Under the pieces are notes generated by a model. It did not search any database. It saw only the letters and a program-made list of their open reading frames with translations, and was not told the origin of the DNA. A program made the position numbers and the translations under genes. From CAVQHY01 sp963712465 (GTDB lineage: Bacteria; Actinomycetota; Thermoleophilia; Gaiellales; Gaiellaceae): DNA of 64,000 nucleotides. Location: positions 1 through 64,000 of the forward strand of contig CAVQHY010000006.1 of NCBI GenBank assembly GCA_963712465.1. The letters are read 5' to 3'. Each line of letters opens with the position of its first letter. The first letter of the stretch is position 1. Shown here one piece after another: positions 33,672 through 41,987 of the stretch.

Positions 33672-35871
33672 TCGGGGCTGGAGGAGGCTTGGCGCTTCCA
33701 GTGTCAGGTGGCGGCTCGGCGGCCGCCGTGTCGCCCAGCGGTGGCTCGACCACACCCGTCGTCTCGACGGGGCCCAAGCCGACGTCGGCGGGAGTCGGTG
33801 CGGTCTCGGTCCTGGCTGTCTCGGTACCGGTGGTCGAGGTCGTGGTCGTGTCGTATACCCCTTCGAGCTGATACTGACCCTTCCACGGTTGCCAGACGGG
33901 GAAATCGTCCGGCTGGGCCCAGTCGAGGGCCGGTGACCCGCCAAGAGCCGCCTGCATGAACAGGCGCCAGATCTCCGCCGGGAAGGACCCTCCGGTGACG
34001 GCGATGCCGTGAACGCTCGTCATCTCGATCTGCGCTCCGGGGTAGCCGACCCAGACCGCGGTGGAGAGGTTCGGCGTGTAGCCGCAAAACCACGCGTCGG
34101 TGTGGTTGTCGGTCGTTCCCGTCTTGCCCGCGGCCGGGCGGCCGAAGTAGGCGCCGGTGCCTGTGCCCGCGAGGACGTTCTGCTCCAGGATCTTCGTCAC
34201 GACGTACGCCTCGCCCTCCGAGAGGACCCGCTTTCGCCTGGAGCGTCCCCAGCCGGCCTCCTCGTCAACGGTGCCGTCGGGAAGGACGACCCGGCGGATC
34301 GCCACCGGCTCGGAGCGCACACCTCCCGCAGCGAGCGTAGCGTAGGCGCTCGCCATCTCGAGCACGGAGACCGAATTCGAGCCGAGGCCGATCGACGCAA
34401 CCGGCTGGAGCTTCGTCCTGATGCCCATCGAGCGCGCCGTCTCGGCGACGGTCTCCGGCCCGAGGTCGAGCGTGAGGCGCGCGTAGACGGAGTTGTCGGA
34501 GCGAAGCGTGGCCTGCGTGATCGTCGAGGGCCCGTAGTAGGAGTTGTCGAACGTCTTCGGCTCCCAGGGCGCGCTCTGCGGATCCGGCTGCCACACGAAC
34601 GGCGCCGAGAGATAGGTGGTCGTGTTCGGGTCGATCCCGTTCTTGACCGCATCGACGAGCACGAACGTCTTGAACGACGAGCCGGCCTGGCGGCGGCCCT
34701 GGGCGGCGAGGTTGAACTGTCCACCGTTACGGCCCGGGATCACGGACACCATCGCCTTGATCGCGCCGTTGCTCGGGTTAATCGAGACGAGCGCCGACGC
34801 AGGGTCCGAGCGCTGGTTCATCGTCTCGCGGATCGCGTTCCGCGCAGAGCGCTGGAGTCTCGGGTCGATCGTCGTGTAGATCTTCAGGCCTCCCCCGCGT
34901 ACCTTCTCGGCTCCGTAGACCTCGATCAGCCTGTCGCGCACGTAGCTGAAGAAGTAGGGCTCCCGGACCTTCCTGTAGATCTGGCCCGGCTCGAGGCCGA
35001 GCGGCGCCTTCGTGCCCTCGCTGTACTGAGACGCGGTGATGTCGCCCGTGCCGAGCATCGCCCTGAGGACCTCGTTACGCCGCCGGACAGCCTGGCCGGG
35101 GTTCTGGAACGGCTCGTAGTCCGACGGCGCCTGCGGCAGGCCCGCGATCAGCGCCGACTCGACCAGGTTCAGCTCCTTGGCGGGCTTGGAGAAGTACGTC
35201 TGGGCGGCCGCCTCGACCCCGTAGGCCTGGCTGCCGAAGTAGACCTGGTTCAGATAGGTCTCGAGAATCTTCTCCTTGGACCAGGCGCGGTCGAGCTTGA
35301 GCGCGAGGCACGCCTCCTTGACCTTCCGCTTGAACGACCGCTCGTTGCCGATGTAGAGGTTGCGGACGAGCTGCTGCGTGATCGTCGAGCCGCCCTCCAC
35401 GATCCCACCGCTCTCCAGGTTCTTGAGCGCCGCCCGCACGATGCCCTCGTAGTCGAGCCCTCCGTGCTCGAAAAACCGCCGGTCTTCGATCGCGACCGTC
35501 GCCTTCTGCACCCAGAGCGAGGTCTGGTCGAGCGCCACGGGCTGACGGTTTCGCTCGGCCGGGATGACACCGAGCAGCGACCCGTCGGCCGCATAGACGA
35601 AGGAGTTCTCGCCGATCGTGACGGGTCTGAGCGAGTTCAGATCGCAACTGGACGTGAAGGCCGCCGCGCCGCCGAACGCGACCGCGGCTACTCCGCCCAC
35701 CACCCCGATCAAGACGAGGACTGCGATCCCGGCGGCGAGCTTGCGGATCGCCGAGCGCTCACGGCGGCGGCGCTGGCGGCGGCGGCGGTTTGCCGCAGCG
35801 GTACGCACCGGCGACCCCGGGTCGCGCACGCGCCTGCTGCCGTTGCCGTTGCTATTGCCGTTGGAGGTCAC
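33643..35871 (-). CDS. Class A penicillin-binding protein (bifunctional)
   Basis: Peptidoglycan glycosyltransferase-transpeptidase of 742 residues. A basic cytoplasmic tail rich in Asn, Gly and Arg is followed by a membrane segment at about 45-72. The GT51 domain has catalytic Glu129 in EDRRFF and GGSTITQQ (160-167). The transpeptidase has SSFK (Ser398, Lys401), SDN and KTGTTD. A Pro/Thr-rich tail of about 80 residues is extracytoplasmic. GTG at 35871 overlaps the MscS stop (GTGA). Builds cell wall outside the membrane; beta-lactam target. Confidence 0.95.
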   Translation of the reverse strand: MTSNGNSNGNGSRRVRDPGSPVRTAAANRRRRQRRRRERSAIRKLAAGIAVLVLIGVVGGVAAVAFGGAAAFTSSCDLNSLRPVTIGENSFVYAADGSLLGVIPAERNRQPVALDQTSLWVQKATVAIEDRRFFEHGGLDYEGIVRAALKNLESGGIVEGGSTITQQLVRNLYIGNERSFKRKVKEACLALKLDRAWSKEKILETYLNQVYFGSQAYGVEAAAQTYFSKPAKELNLVESALIAGLPQAPSDYEPFQNPGQAVRRRNEVLRAMLGTGDITASQYSEGTKAPLGLEPGQIYRKVREPYFFSYVRDRLIEVYGAEKVRGGGLKIYTTIDPRLQRSARNAIRETMNQRSDPASALVSINPSNGAIKAMVSVIPGRNGGQFNLAAQGRRQAGSSFKTFVLVDAVKNGIDPNTTTYLSAPFVWQPDPQSAPWEPKTFDNSYYGPSTITQATLRSDNSVYARLTLDLGPETVAETARSMGIRTKLQPVASIGLGSNSVSVLEMASAYATLAAGGVRSEPVAIRRVVLPDGTVDEEAGWGRSRRKRVLSEGEAYVVTKILEQNVLAGTGTGAYFGRPAAGKTGTTDNHTDAWFCGYTPNLSTAVWVGYPGAQIEMTSVHGIAVTGGSFPAEIWRLFMQAALGGSPALDWAQPDDFPVWQPWKGQYQLEGVYDTTTTSTTGTETARTETAPTPADVGLGPVETTGVVEPPLGDTAAAEPPPDTGSAKPPPAPTDAVETVPH

Positions 35872-36629
35872 GCCGGTCCCAGGATCCCGTGCTCGTGCAG
35901 GCGGCGGAACGCCGCGGTGCGAATCGCCTGACCGGCTGCGTCGGCCTGACCGTCGGTCTTCGACCACGCGTCGACCCGGACCGCGACGGCCTGCGCCTCG
36001 ATCGCGGCGATCGAGGCCACCGGGGTCTTCTCCGGAAGCGTCCCGGGCGCCTTGCGCGCCTCTTCGACCAGCATCTTCATGACCCAGCCGACGTCCGTTG
36101 AGCTCGGCACCGAGAGCTGAACCCGGGCGAGGTGCTCGCGGCTCGCAAGCGTCGTGTTCTTGATGGTATCGGAGGCGAGTTTCGAGTTCGGCAGGTAGAA
36201 GCGCGAGCCGTCGACGGCGCGCACGAGCGTGTACGTGAGACCGATGTCCTCGACCGTGCCGACGGCGCCGGACGCATCGACGTGGTCACCGATGCGCAGC
36301 GGCTGCATGAATGCGATCAGGATCCCGGCAATGAAGTTCGAGAGCGTTGGCTGGGCCGCGTAGCCGACGACGAGCGCGATCACGGCGGAGGAGGCGAGGA
36401 TCGCACTCGCCGCCGCCTGTACCTGCGGAATGACGAACAGTGCGCTGAGAACGCCGATCGAGACGATCGCCACGGTGATACTACGTCGGAGAACACGGTA
36501 TCGGGTCAGAGCCGCCGGAGCGTCTCCGACGTGTCTGACGACGACGCGGTCGACGAGTCGCGCCACGATCAGCGCCGCTCCCACGATGAGCAGCGGAATG
36601 ACCGCGTCCTGGAGCCAGTCCCAACCCAT
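35868..36629 (-). CDS. Small-conductance mechanosensitive channel (MscS family)
   Basis: Channel of 253 residues with three membrane segments. The pore-lining third helix and beta domain are seen as VVGYAAQPTLSNFIAGILIAFMQPLRIGDHVD, continuing to VEDIGLTYTLVRAVDG and FYLPNSKLASDTIKN. Releases solutes on hypo-osmotic shock. It starts with ATG and is coupled by GTGA to the class A PBP, so turgor relief and wall synthesis are linked in expression. A DUF2203 gene follows upstream with 15 nt between. Confidence 0.92.
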   Translation of the reverse strand: MGWDWLQDAVIPLLIVGAALIVARLVDRVVVRHVGDAPAALTRYRVLRRSITVAIVSIGVLSALFVIPQVQAAASAILASSAVIALVVGYAAQPTLSNFIAGILIAFMQPLRIGDHVDASGAVGTVEDIGLTYTLVRAVDGSRFYLPNSKLASDTIKNTTLASREHLARVQLSVPSSTDVGWVMKMLVEEARKAPGTLPEKTPVASIAAIEAQAVAVRVDAWSKTDGQADAAGQAIRTAAFRRLHEHGILGPA

Positions 36630-36644
36630 GCCCTCCGGAGTTCT

Positions 36645-37049
36645 CTAGAACGGGAGCGGCTTCCTGCCGGCGTACCCCTCCTCGGGCCCGTGCCAGAACT
36701 CGATCTGCCGCTCTCCGAGCTCCCAGCAGAGGAGCACCAGGTCCCCGGAGCGCGGATCGCGGGTGGGGAAGTCGAGCAGGCCGCGGTCGAGGTCCTTGAC
36801 CTGAACCCCGAGCTCGGTCAGCTGCTCGAGCGCCTCGCCAACCTCCTGCGCGGCCTCCGCTGCCCGATCCTGGGCGCGCGCGGCCGCGTGCGCGTCGATG
36901 CCTCCCCCGTTGCCGGCGACGCGCTTCTGCAGGTCGCCGAGCTCGTCGCGCAGCGCCCTCAGCCTGCGATTGCCCGCGACCATCCGCTCGGCGAGGGGTC
37001 GGACCGTCGCGAGCAGCTCGTTCGCTTCCTGCGGCGTGAAGAGCCTCAC
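36645..37049 (-). CDS. DUF2203 family protein
   Basis: Protein of 134 residues with the family layout: N-terminal RLFTPQEANELLATVRPL, a long helix with basic and acidic residues, then GVQVKDLDRGLLDFPTRD and LCWELGERQIEFWHGPEEGYAGR at the end. Function unknown; conserved Asp, Trp and His in the C-terminal half could form a site. GTG 37049 gives the canonical N-terminus. Only 16 bp separate it from the divergent BtuF-like gene. Confidence 0.82.
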   Translation of the reverse strand: MRLFTPQEANELLATVRPLAERMVAGNRRLRALRDELGDLQKRVAGNGGGIDAHAAARAQDRAAEAAQEVGEALEQLTELGVQVKDLDRGLLDFPTRDPRSGDLVLLCWELGERQIEFWHGPEEGYAGRKPLPF

Positions 37050-37065
37050 TTGGCCATAGTTCGTC
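37050..37065. promoter_or_regulatory. 16-bp divergent spacer
   Basis: The spacer TGGCCATAGTTCGTC plus one base holds TATGGC on minus and CATAGT on plus as -10-like hexamers close to the start codons. With so little room, both transcripts must be leaderless, or one start is misjudged (GTG 37072 is an alternative for the plus gene). Confidence 0.3.
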
Positions 37066-37977
37066 GTGCGCGTGGGACGCCGAACTCTATCCCTCGTCCT
37101 TGCTGCGCTCGTGGTCGCCGTCAGCGCGGCGGCGTGCGGCGAGCGCGACGAGCCGCTGGGCGAGCTGGCCGAGTCGTATCCGGTCACCGTCCGCGGCGGG
37201 GGTGATGACAGCGCAGTTCTGAAGGCGCGCCCGGAGCGCATCGTGGCGTTCGATTCCGGCTCGGCCGAGCTGGTCGAGGCGCTGGTCGGCCGGGGCCGCC
37301 TGGTCGGTGCGCCGGCAGGAACCGTGGCCGGCACGACCGAGGTCGTCGGCTCGACCGGTCGACTGCTCACCGACGAGGCCGTCCGCCTCGAGCCCGACCT
37401 CGTCGTCGCCACCGCGGGTACCGACCGCGTCGACGTTGCGAAGGCGGTGCAGAGGAGCGGAGCGACGCTGTACCTGCAGCCGGCCGCGACGATCGAGGAC
37501 GTCGAGCGGGCGACGCTCGAGCTCGGCTTCGTCGTCGACGAGCCGGTGCGTGCGCGCCGCCTGCGCACCTCGATCAGCGAGAAGGCGGCCCGTGTGGACG
37601 AGGCCCTCCGCGCTGAGCGTCCCGTCACCGTCTTCATCGACACCGGCTTCCTCATCCCCGCGTCCGATCGCACGCTGCTCGGCTCGCTCGTGCGGCGCGC
37701 GAAGGGCCGGAACGTCGCCGGCTCCAAGGCCGGGCTCGGCCCCATCGACGGCGAGGAGCTCGCAAAGCTCGACCCGGACGTCTACATCGCCCTCTCCGAC
37801 AGCGAGACGACCCTGGACATGCTCGAGCGCGATCCCCGCCTGCGCAACCTGACAGCCGTCAAGGAAGGACGCTTCGTCGTGCTCGACACGGCGCTCGTGA
37901 CTCGGGCAGGGCCCCGTGTCGCGGACGCGTACGAAGCCGTCGCCGAGGCACTTCACCCCGATGCCGTCGGCATGTGA
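37066..37977 (+). CDS. BtuF/FecB-like substrate-binding lipoprotein
   Basis: Periplasmic-binding-protein fold of about 303 residues. A signal peptide ends at the lipobox AAAC with Cys24. The body has PERIVAFDSGSAELVEALVG, LEPDLVVAT and LDPDVYIALSD, as in cobalamin or siderophore binding proteins. It captures a metal chelate outside the membrane. No ABC permease or ATPase is adjacent, so it must work with a distant transporter or as an orphan receptor. GTG 37066, or GTG 37072. The 3' end overlaps the HAD gene by 17 nt. Confidence 0.8.
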   Translation: MRVGRRTLSLVLAALVVAVSAAACGERDEPLGELAESYPVTVRGGGDDSAVLKARPERIVAFDSGSAELVEALVGRGRLVGAPAGTVAGTTEVVGSTGRLLTDEAVRLEPDLVVATAGTDRVDVAKAVQRSGATLYLQPAATIEDVERATLELGFVVDEPVRARRLRTSISEKAARVDEALRAERPVTVFIDTGFLIPASDRTLLGSLVRRAKGRNVAGSKAGLGPIDGEELAKLDPDVYIALSDSETTLDMLERDPRLRNLTAVKEGRFVVLDTALVTRAGPRVADAYEAVAEALHPDAVGM

Positions 37978-38602
37978 GCTCGACGCCGTGACGGTCGACG
38001 CCGCGGGCACCTGCCTCGAGCTCGTCGATCCAACCGAGCGACTGACGGCCGCGCTCGCGGAGCGGGGCGTAACCCGGGCGCCCGGGGAGGTCGCCGCTGC
38101 GTTCGCAGCCGAGGTCGCCTACTACGTCCCGCGATCAGAGGAAGGGAGGGACGCGGCCAGCCTCGCATCGCTTCGCCGCGAGGCGGTCGGCGTCTTCCTG
38201 GAGCACACCGGCGCAGACCTCGAGCCCGAGGCGTTCGTTCCCTCGTTCATGGGCGCGATCGAGTTCGCCGAGGCGCCGGGTGCACGCAACGCGCTCGAGA
38301 GGCTGCGCGCCGCAGGGCTCGAGCTGGCCTGTGTGGCGAACTGGGACCTGAGCCTCCGCGACCACCTCGCGCAAGCAGGGCTCGCCCATCTCTTCTCGAC
38401 GGCGGTCAGCTCGGCAGAGGCGGGCGCGCCGAAGCCCAGCGCCGTTCCTTTCTCGCTCGCGCTCGAGCGACTCGGGATCCCGCCGTCGCGGGCGCTCCAT
38501 ATCGGAGACGACGAGGTCGACCGCGAAGGCGCGCGGGCAGCCGGACTGGCCTTCGAGCCGGCCCCGCTGTCGACCCTGCCGCGCCGCCTGGGGCTCGCGT
38601 GA
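37961..38602 (+). CDS. HAD-superfamily hydrolase
   Basis: Protein of 213 residues of the HAD IA type. Motif I reads VTVDAAGT, where the nucleophile Asp is present but the second Asp of the usual DxD is Ala; related proteins with DAGGT are common, so activity is uncertain. Motif II is CVANWD, motif III the Lys in GAPKPSAVPF, and motif IV HIGDDEVDREGARAAG. Substrate unknown, probably a small phosphate ester. ATG 37961; GTG 37988 is possible. Coupled by GTGA to the next gene. Confidence 0.8.
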   Translation: MPSACELDAVTVDAAGTCLELVDPTERLTAALAERGVTRAPGEVAAAFAAEVAYYVPRSEEGRDAASLASLRREAVGVFLEHTGADLEPEAFVPSFMGAIEFAEAPGARNALERLRAAGLELACVANWDLSLRDHLAQAGLAHLFSTAVSSAEAGAPKPSAVPFSLALERLGIPPSRALHIGDDEVDREGARAAGLAFEPAPLSTLPRRLGLA

Positions 38603-39759
38603 GACGGCGGGGCTTCTCGACGAGGGCGATCCATCCCCCGCGACCGCCCGCGGCTCACGAGGGAACACCGGTCGTTCCACCGATCGTCCCCGCGACGACC
38701 TTCAGCTTCGACACGGCCGAGCGCTTCGGCCGCGTGATGGCCGAGGAGGAGTTCGGCTACCTCTACACGCGCCTTCGCAACCCGACGCTCGAGGCCGTCA
38801 ACGCGCTGGCCGCGGACCTCGAGGGCGCCGAGGCGGCGCTGGGCTTCGGATCCGGGATGGGCGCGATTGCCGCGGCGCTGATGGTCAACCTCGGCCCGGG
38901 CGACATGCTTCTCGCGCCGTCTCAGGTCTACGGCACCACCTACACACTGATCGAGCGGCAGGTACGGCGACTCGGTGTCGATGTCGTCTACGCGGACGTC
39001 ACGAAGCCCAAGGCGTGGCATCGCGAAGCACGCGTCCGCTACGTCGAGACGATCGCGAACCCGGGGTTCCCGCTCGCCGACCTCGAAGCGATCGCGGCCA
39101 CGAAGGGCGAGGGGATCCTCGTGGTCGACAACACGTTCGCGTCCCCGGCGCTCTGCCGCCCACTCGAGCGCGGCGCCGACCTCGTCTGCGAGTCGGCCAC
39201 CAAGCTCCTCGGCGGCCACCACGACGTGACCGCCGGCATCGTCGCCGGACGCCGGGACCTCGTCGAGCGCTGCCGGGCCTTCCAGACCGACACCGGCGCG
39301 TCACTCGACCCCTTCGCTGCCTACCTCCTCTTTCGCGGCGTGAAGACGCTCGCGCTCCGCGCCGAGCGCCAGTCCGCGAACGCTCGCGCCGTCGCGAGCA
39401 TGCTGCTCGAACACCCACGGGTGCGGCTCGTCCGGTACGTGGGGCTCGCGGGCGACCCCGACCACGACCTTGCGCTTCGCCAGCTCGCCGACTCCGGTTT
39501 CATGCTCGCCTTCGAGGTCGAGGGAGGACGACCCGGCGCCGAGCGGATCATGGACGGTCTGGAGCTGTGCCTCCGGGCGACGAGCCTCGGGGGGGTCGAG
39601 ACCGTCGTCTCGCATCCTGCCTCGACGAGCCACCGACAGCTCGACCCGGGGCGACTCGAGGCCGCGGGGATCTCCCAAGGACTGCTGCGCCTGTCCGTAG
39701 GCTGTGAGGACGCCGATGACATCCTCGACGACCTCCGCCGGGCCCTCGACCGAAGCTAG
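38599..39759 (+). CDS. PLP-dependent trans-sulfuration enzyme (Cys/Met metabolism family)
   Basis: Protein of 386 residues, normal for cystathionine gamma-synthase, gamma-lyase or methionine gamma-lyase. The PLP Lys is in ESATKLLGGHHDV. Phosphate and Tyr contacts are YLYTRLRNPT and FGSGMGAIAAAL, and VVDNTFASPALCRPLE holds the Asp that pairs with the pyridine nitrogen. The C-terminus has SLGGVETVVSHPASTSH. Which reaction it performs cannot be decided from sequence. GTG start overlaps the HAD stop. Confidence 0.88.
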   Translation: MRRRGFSTRAIHPPRPPAAHEGTPVVPPIVPATTFSFDTAERFGRVMAEEEFGYLYTRLRNPTLEAVNALAADLEGAEAALGFGSGMGAIAAALMVNLGPGDMLLAPSQVYGTTYTLIERQVRRLGVDVVYADVTKPKAWHREARVRYVETIANPGFPLADLEAIAATKGEGILVVDNTFASPALCRPLERGADLVCESATKLLGGHHDVTAGIVAGRRDLVERCRAFQTDTGASLDPFAAYLLFRGVKTLALRAERQSANARAVASMLLEHPRVRLVRYVGLAGDPDHDLALRQLADSGFMLAFEVEGGRPGAERIMDGLELCLRATSLGGVETVVSHPASTSHRQLDPGRLEAAGISQGLLRLSVGCEDADDILDDLRRALDRS

Positions 39760-40418
39760 CGGCGAGCGCCTGTTTCCCCTGGCCGCGTGGCTGACGATCG
39801 CCGCGCTGCAGATCGCGATCTCGTTCGCCGGACAGTCCAGCGAAGCAGATACCGGCGACTCGCCCTTCTACCACTACGCCTTCACTGTCGCGAGCTTCGT
39901 CATCTACGGGATCCTGATCGCGCTGACCTTCTGGATCGGCTCCGCCTATCCGAACCCTCGGCGGGCACTCGGCCTGGTGCGCTTCGCCCCGCGCTGGCTC
40001 GGCATTTCGCTTGCTCGTCGTGATCGGTGCCTCGGTGCTCGGAGCAGTGCTCGAGCCGGTGCTTCACGCGGGCAAGGAGCAGGGGTTCGCGCCGGACGCC
40101 TGGGAGCCGGATCGTGCCGTTCCGTTCGTCGTGAACGCACTGATCGCCACGACGCTCGTGCCCTTCGCGGAGGAGCTCTTCTTCCGCGGCGCCGGAGTCA
40201 CTGTGCTGCGCCGCTTCGGAGTGCCGGTCGCGCTTATCGGGACCTCGCTCGTGTTCGCGCTCGCCCACGGCATCTTCGTGGCGCTTCCCGTGCTGTTTGC
40301 GCTCGCGCTCGGCCTCGCCTGGGTGCGTGAGCGCTCGGGGAGCGTCTGGCCGAGTGTCGCCGCACACGCCGCCTACAACGGCATCGCGGTCGTCGCGCTG
40401 TACGTCTCGCTTCAGTAG
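39716..40418 (+). pseudogene. CPBP intramembrane metalloprotease, split by a frameshift
   Basis: The N-terminal half (from ATG 39716) encodes two or three membrane segments up to RWLGISL. Right there, at about 40010, the continuation LLVVIGASVLGAVLEPVL lies in another frame and runs to the stop at 40418. That second part holds all CPBP motifs: EELFFRG, FALAHGIF and HAAYNG. Reading needs a +1 or -2 correction. It may be a pseudogene, a sequence error, or the distal part may be translated alone. CPBP proteases act on prenylated or small membrane peptides. The 5' end overlaps the trans-sulfuration gene by 44 nt. Confidence 0.72.
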
Positions 40419-40519
40419 CTCGCAGACAGCGCCGAGCCGGGCGCTCGTTGACAGAAACACGCTGCAAAGCTCATGATTGACCCCTCGCGCGGTCAGCGGC
40501 GACATGAGGAGTGTGAGGC

Positions 40520-40942
40520 GTGGTGAGTCGGAGCTTCGTGCTCAGGCAGGTGTTCCTCGTCGGATTGGTCGGACTCGCTTTCGGAGCGGCTCTCGCGACG
40601 CCTTCGTCCGGGAGCGTCGCGGTCTGTAATGCGACCTTCGCCGGCCCGAAGTACAAGCAGTCCGGTCACAGCACGACGAAGTACCAGGTGGCCGCCGCGG
40701 GCGTCAGCTGCTCGTTTGCAAAGACCTGGGCCAAGCGTCTCGTAGGAAAGCCCACCGTCAAGGGGACCGCCAGCGGTCAGGTGGTGGGCGTGGTTCCGGG
40801 CGCCCCGAGCGGTTGGCAGTGCAACGCCTACGATCCAAGGGGCGAAACGGTTGGAGGTCCCATCGCGAAGCGCGCATGGGCTGCCACTTGCGCACCCACC
40901 ACGCCCGGGGAGCGCAAGAAGTTCGACTGGCACCCAGTCTAG
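40520..40942 (+). CDS. Secreted protein of unknown function with four cysteines
   Basis: Not recognised. The 140 residues begin with a basic start and a hydrophobic stretch (about 10-28) ending in LATPSSG, a Sec signal peptide. The mature part has four Cys (in VAVCN, GVSCS, WQCNA and ATCAP), enough for two disulfides, and little else. It fits a small extracellular Ig-like or inhibitor-like domain. GTG 40520 is preceded by purine-rich GAGGAGTGTGAGG. Slightly lower GC than neighbours. Gene stands alone. Confidence 0.65.
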   Translation: MVSRSFVLRQVFLVGLVGLAFGAALATPSSGSVAVCNATFAGPKYKQSGHSTTKYQVAAAGVSCSFAKTWAKRLVGKPTVKGTASGQVVGVVPGAPSGWQCNAYDPRGETVGGPIAKRAWAATCAPTTPGERKKFDWHPV

Positions 40943-40994
40943 GGTTGCTATCCGTCCAGGCAGACTGGTGTGCCCCGACCGACAGGTTCCTCGG

Positions 40995-41017
40995 GCCGGG
41001 CTAGACGCTCGCCCGGC
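40995..41017 (+). terminator. Hairpin after the secreted-protein gene, possible terminator
   Basis: GCCGGGC (40995-41001) and GCCCGGC (41011-41017) form a perfect 7-bp stem with a 9-nt loop, 53 nt after the stop. There is no T-run, so it may be a U-independent terminator or just structure before the chorismate mutase-like gene. Confidence 0.35.
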
Positions 41018-41052
41018 ATCGACTTAGAAGTCGCGGGGCGAAACCTGATGGA

Positions 41053-41400
41053 ATGCAGCTCGTGTCCGGGACAGACATCTCAAGCGACCCCTTCGTCAAG
41101 GAGCTGCGTGACCTGATCGTGGCGAACGACCTCGCGATCCTCGCAGGCGTGAACGAGCGGCTCAGGCTCGTCGCCGAGCTCTGGCGTCACAAGGAAGCGT
41201 CCGGCTACGAGCAGGTGGATCGCGAGCGCGAGGCGGCCCTCGTCGAGCTGCTCGCGCGCGAGAACACCGGCCCGCTCTCGGACGCGGGCGTGCGCGACCT
41301 CTATTCGGCGATCGTCGAGCTGACCAAACGGGAGGTCTCGCGGTCGATGCGATCAGCGAGCGAGACGACCGGAGAGAGGCACCCGGGGGGCGCCGGCTAG
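41053..41400 (+). CDS. Chorismate mutase-like (AroQ type) protein
   Basis: Protein of 115 residues, all helical, with the AroQ pattern: LRDLIVANDLAILAGVNERLRLVAELWRHK, then a Tyr/Asp-rich turn and DREREAALVELL. Active-site Arg and Lys equivalents (in ERLRL and RHKE, and the Arg of DRERE) are present, so it may convert chorismate to prephenate. The position is unusual, with no aromatic biosynthesis genes nearby, and the C-terminal tail is polar and disordered. ATG start. Its stop lies 4 nt from that of the converging nuclease gene, with the coding ends overlapping. Confidence 0.72.
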   Translation: MQLVSGTDISSDPFVKELRDLIVANDLAILAGVNERLRLVAELWRHKEASGYEQVDREREAALVELLARENTGPLSDAGVRDLYSAIVELTKREVSRSMRSASETTGERHPGGAG

Positions 41401-41918
41401 GACTCCGCCGAGAAGTCCTCGGGCTTGACCTCGTCGAGGAAGCGCTTGAACTCCTCGACGACCTGCTCCTCGTTGACGTCTGCTTCGTTCTCGAACTCGA
41501 TCGCGCTCTCCTCGATCACCGCGTCGGCGGCGAAGATCGGCGCGTCGGCCCGGACGGCGATCGCGATCGCGTCACTCGGACGCGAGTCGATCTCCACCTC
41601 GGAGCCGTCGACGACGACGGTGATGAGCGCGTAGAACGTGTTGTCGCGTAGTTCGGTGACGGCGATCTTGGTCACCTTGGCCTCGAGCTGGCCGAGCATC
41701 TCGGTGACGAGATCGTGGGTCATCGGCCGCGGGGTCGTCGCTCCCTGCAGCTTCATCAGAATCGCGGCAGCCTCGGGATGGCCGATCCAGATCGGGAGGA
41801 ACTTGTTGCCTTCCGCGGTCTTCAACAGAACGATCGGCTGCTTGCCGACCATGTCGAAGCTCACGCCGTAGATGACCATCTGTTGCATGTCCACGAGAAG
41901 CCCCTGGTCTTGACGCAT
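41397..41918 (-). CDS. Bifunctional nuclease family protein (DUF151)
   Basis: Protein of 173 residues. The BFN domain covers about 10-140, with VLLKTAEGNKFLPIWIGHPEAAAI, PRPMTHDLVTEML and IDSRPSDAIAIAVRADAPIF. The C-terminal part is very acidic (EEQVVEEFKRFLDEVKPEDF), like a UvrB/UvrC-type helix. Family members have DNase or RNase activity in vitro; biological role is unclear. ATG 41918 has AGGGGGC about 8 nt upstream. Divergent from a cytochrome c gene. Confidence 0.9.
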   Translation of the reverse strand: MRQDQGLLVDMQQMVIYGVSFDMVGKQPIVLLKTAEGNKFLPIWIGHPEAAAILMKLQGATTPRPMTHDLVTEMLGQLEAKVTKIAVTELRDNTFYALITVVVDGSEVEIDSRPSDAIAIAVRADAPIFAADAVIEESAIEFENEADVNEEQVVEEFKRFLDEVKPEDFSAES

Positions 41919-41948
41919 TGTACTGCCCCCTGAAAAACTGATCCCCAG

Positions 41949-41976
41949 CGTCGTCCGTACAGCGTCGTCCGTACAG
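41949..41976. repeat. Perfect tandem 14-bp repeat in a divergent promoter region
   Basis: CGTCGTCCGTACAG occurs twice head to tail between the nuclease and cytochrome c start codons. Each unit contains GTAC and could hold a -10-like TACAG or a regulator half-site; two adjacent sites would sit on the same helix face only partly (14 bp). The second copy ends 11 nt before the cytochrome ATG. Confidence 0.8.
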
Positions 41977-41987
41977 GAGAGTGCCGA

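Noticed and set aside
37961..38602. HAD protein as the missing trehalose-6-phosphate phosphatase
   Set aside because: Lacks the OtsB cap and motifs and has an altered motif I; no link to the trehalose genes.
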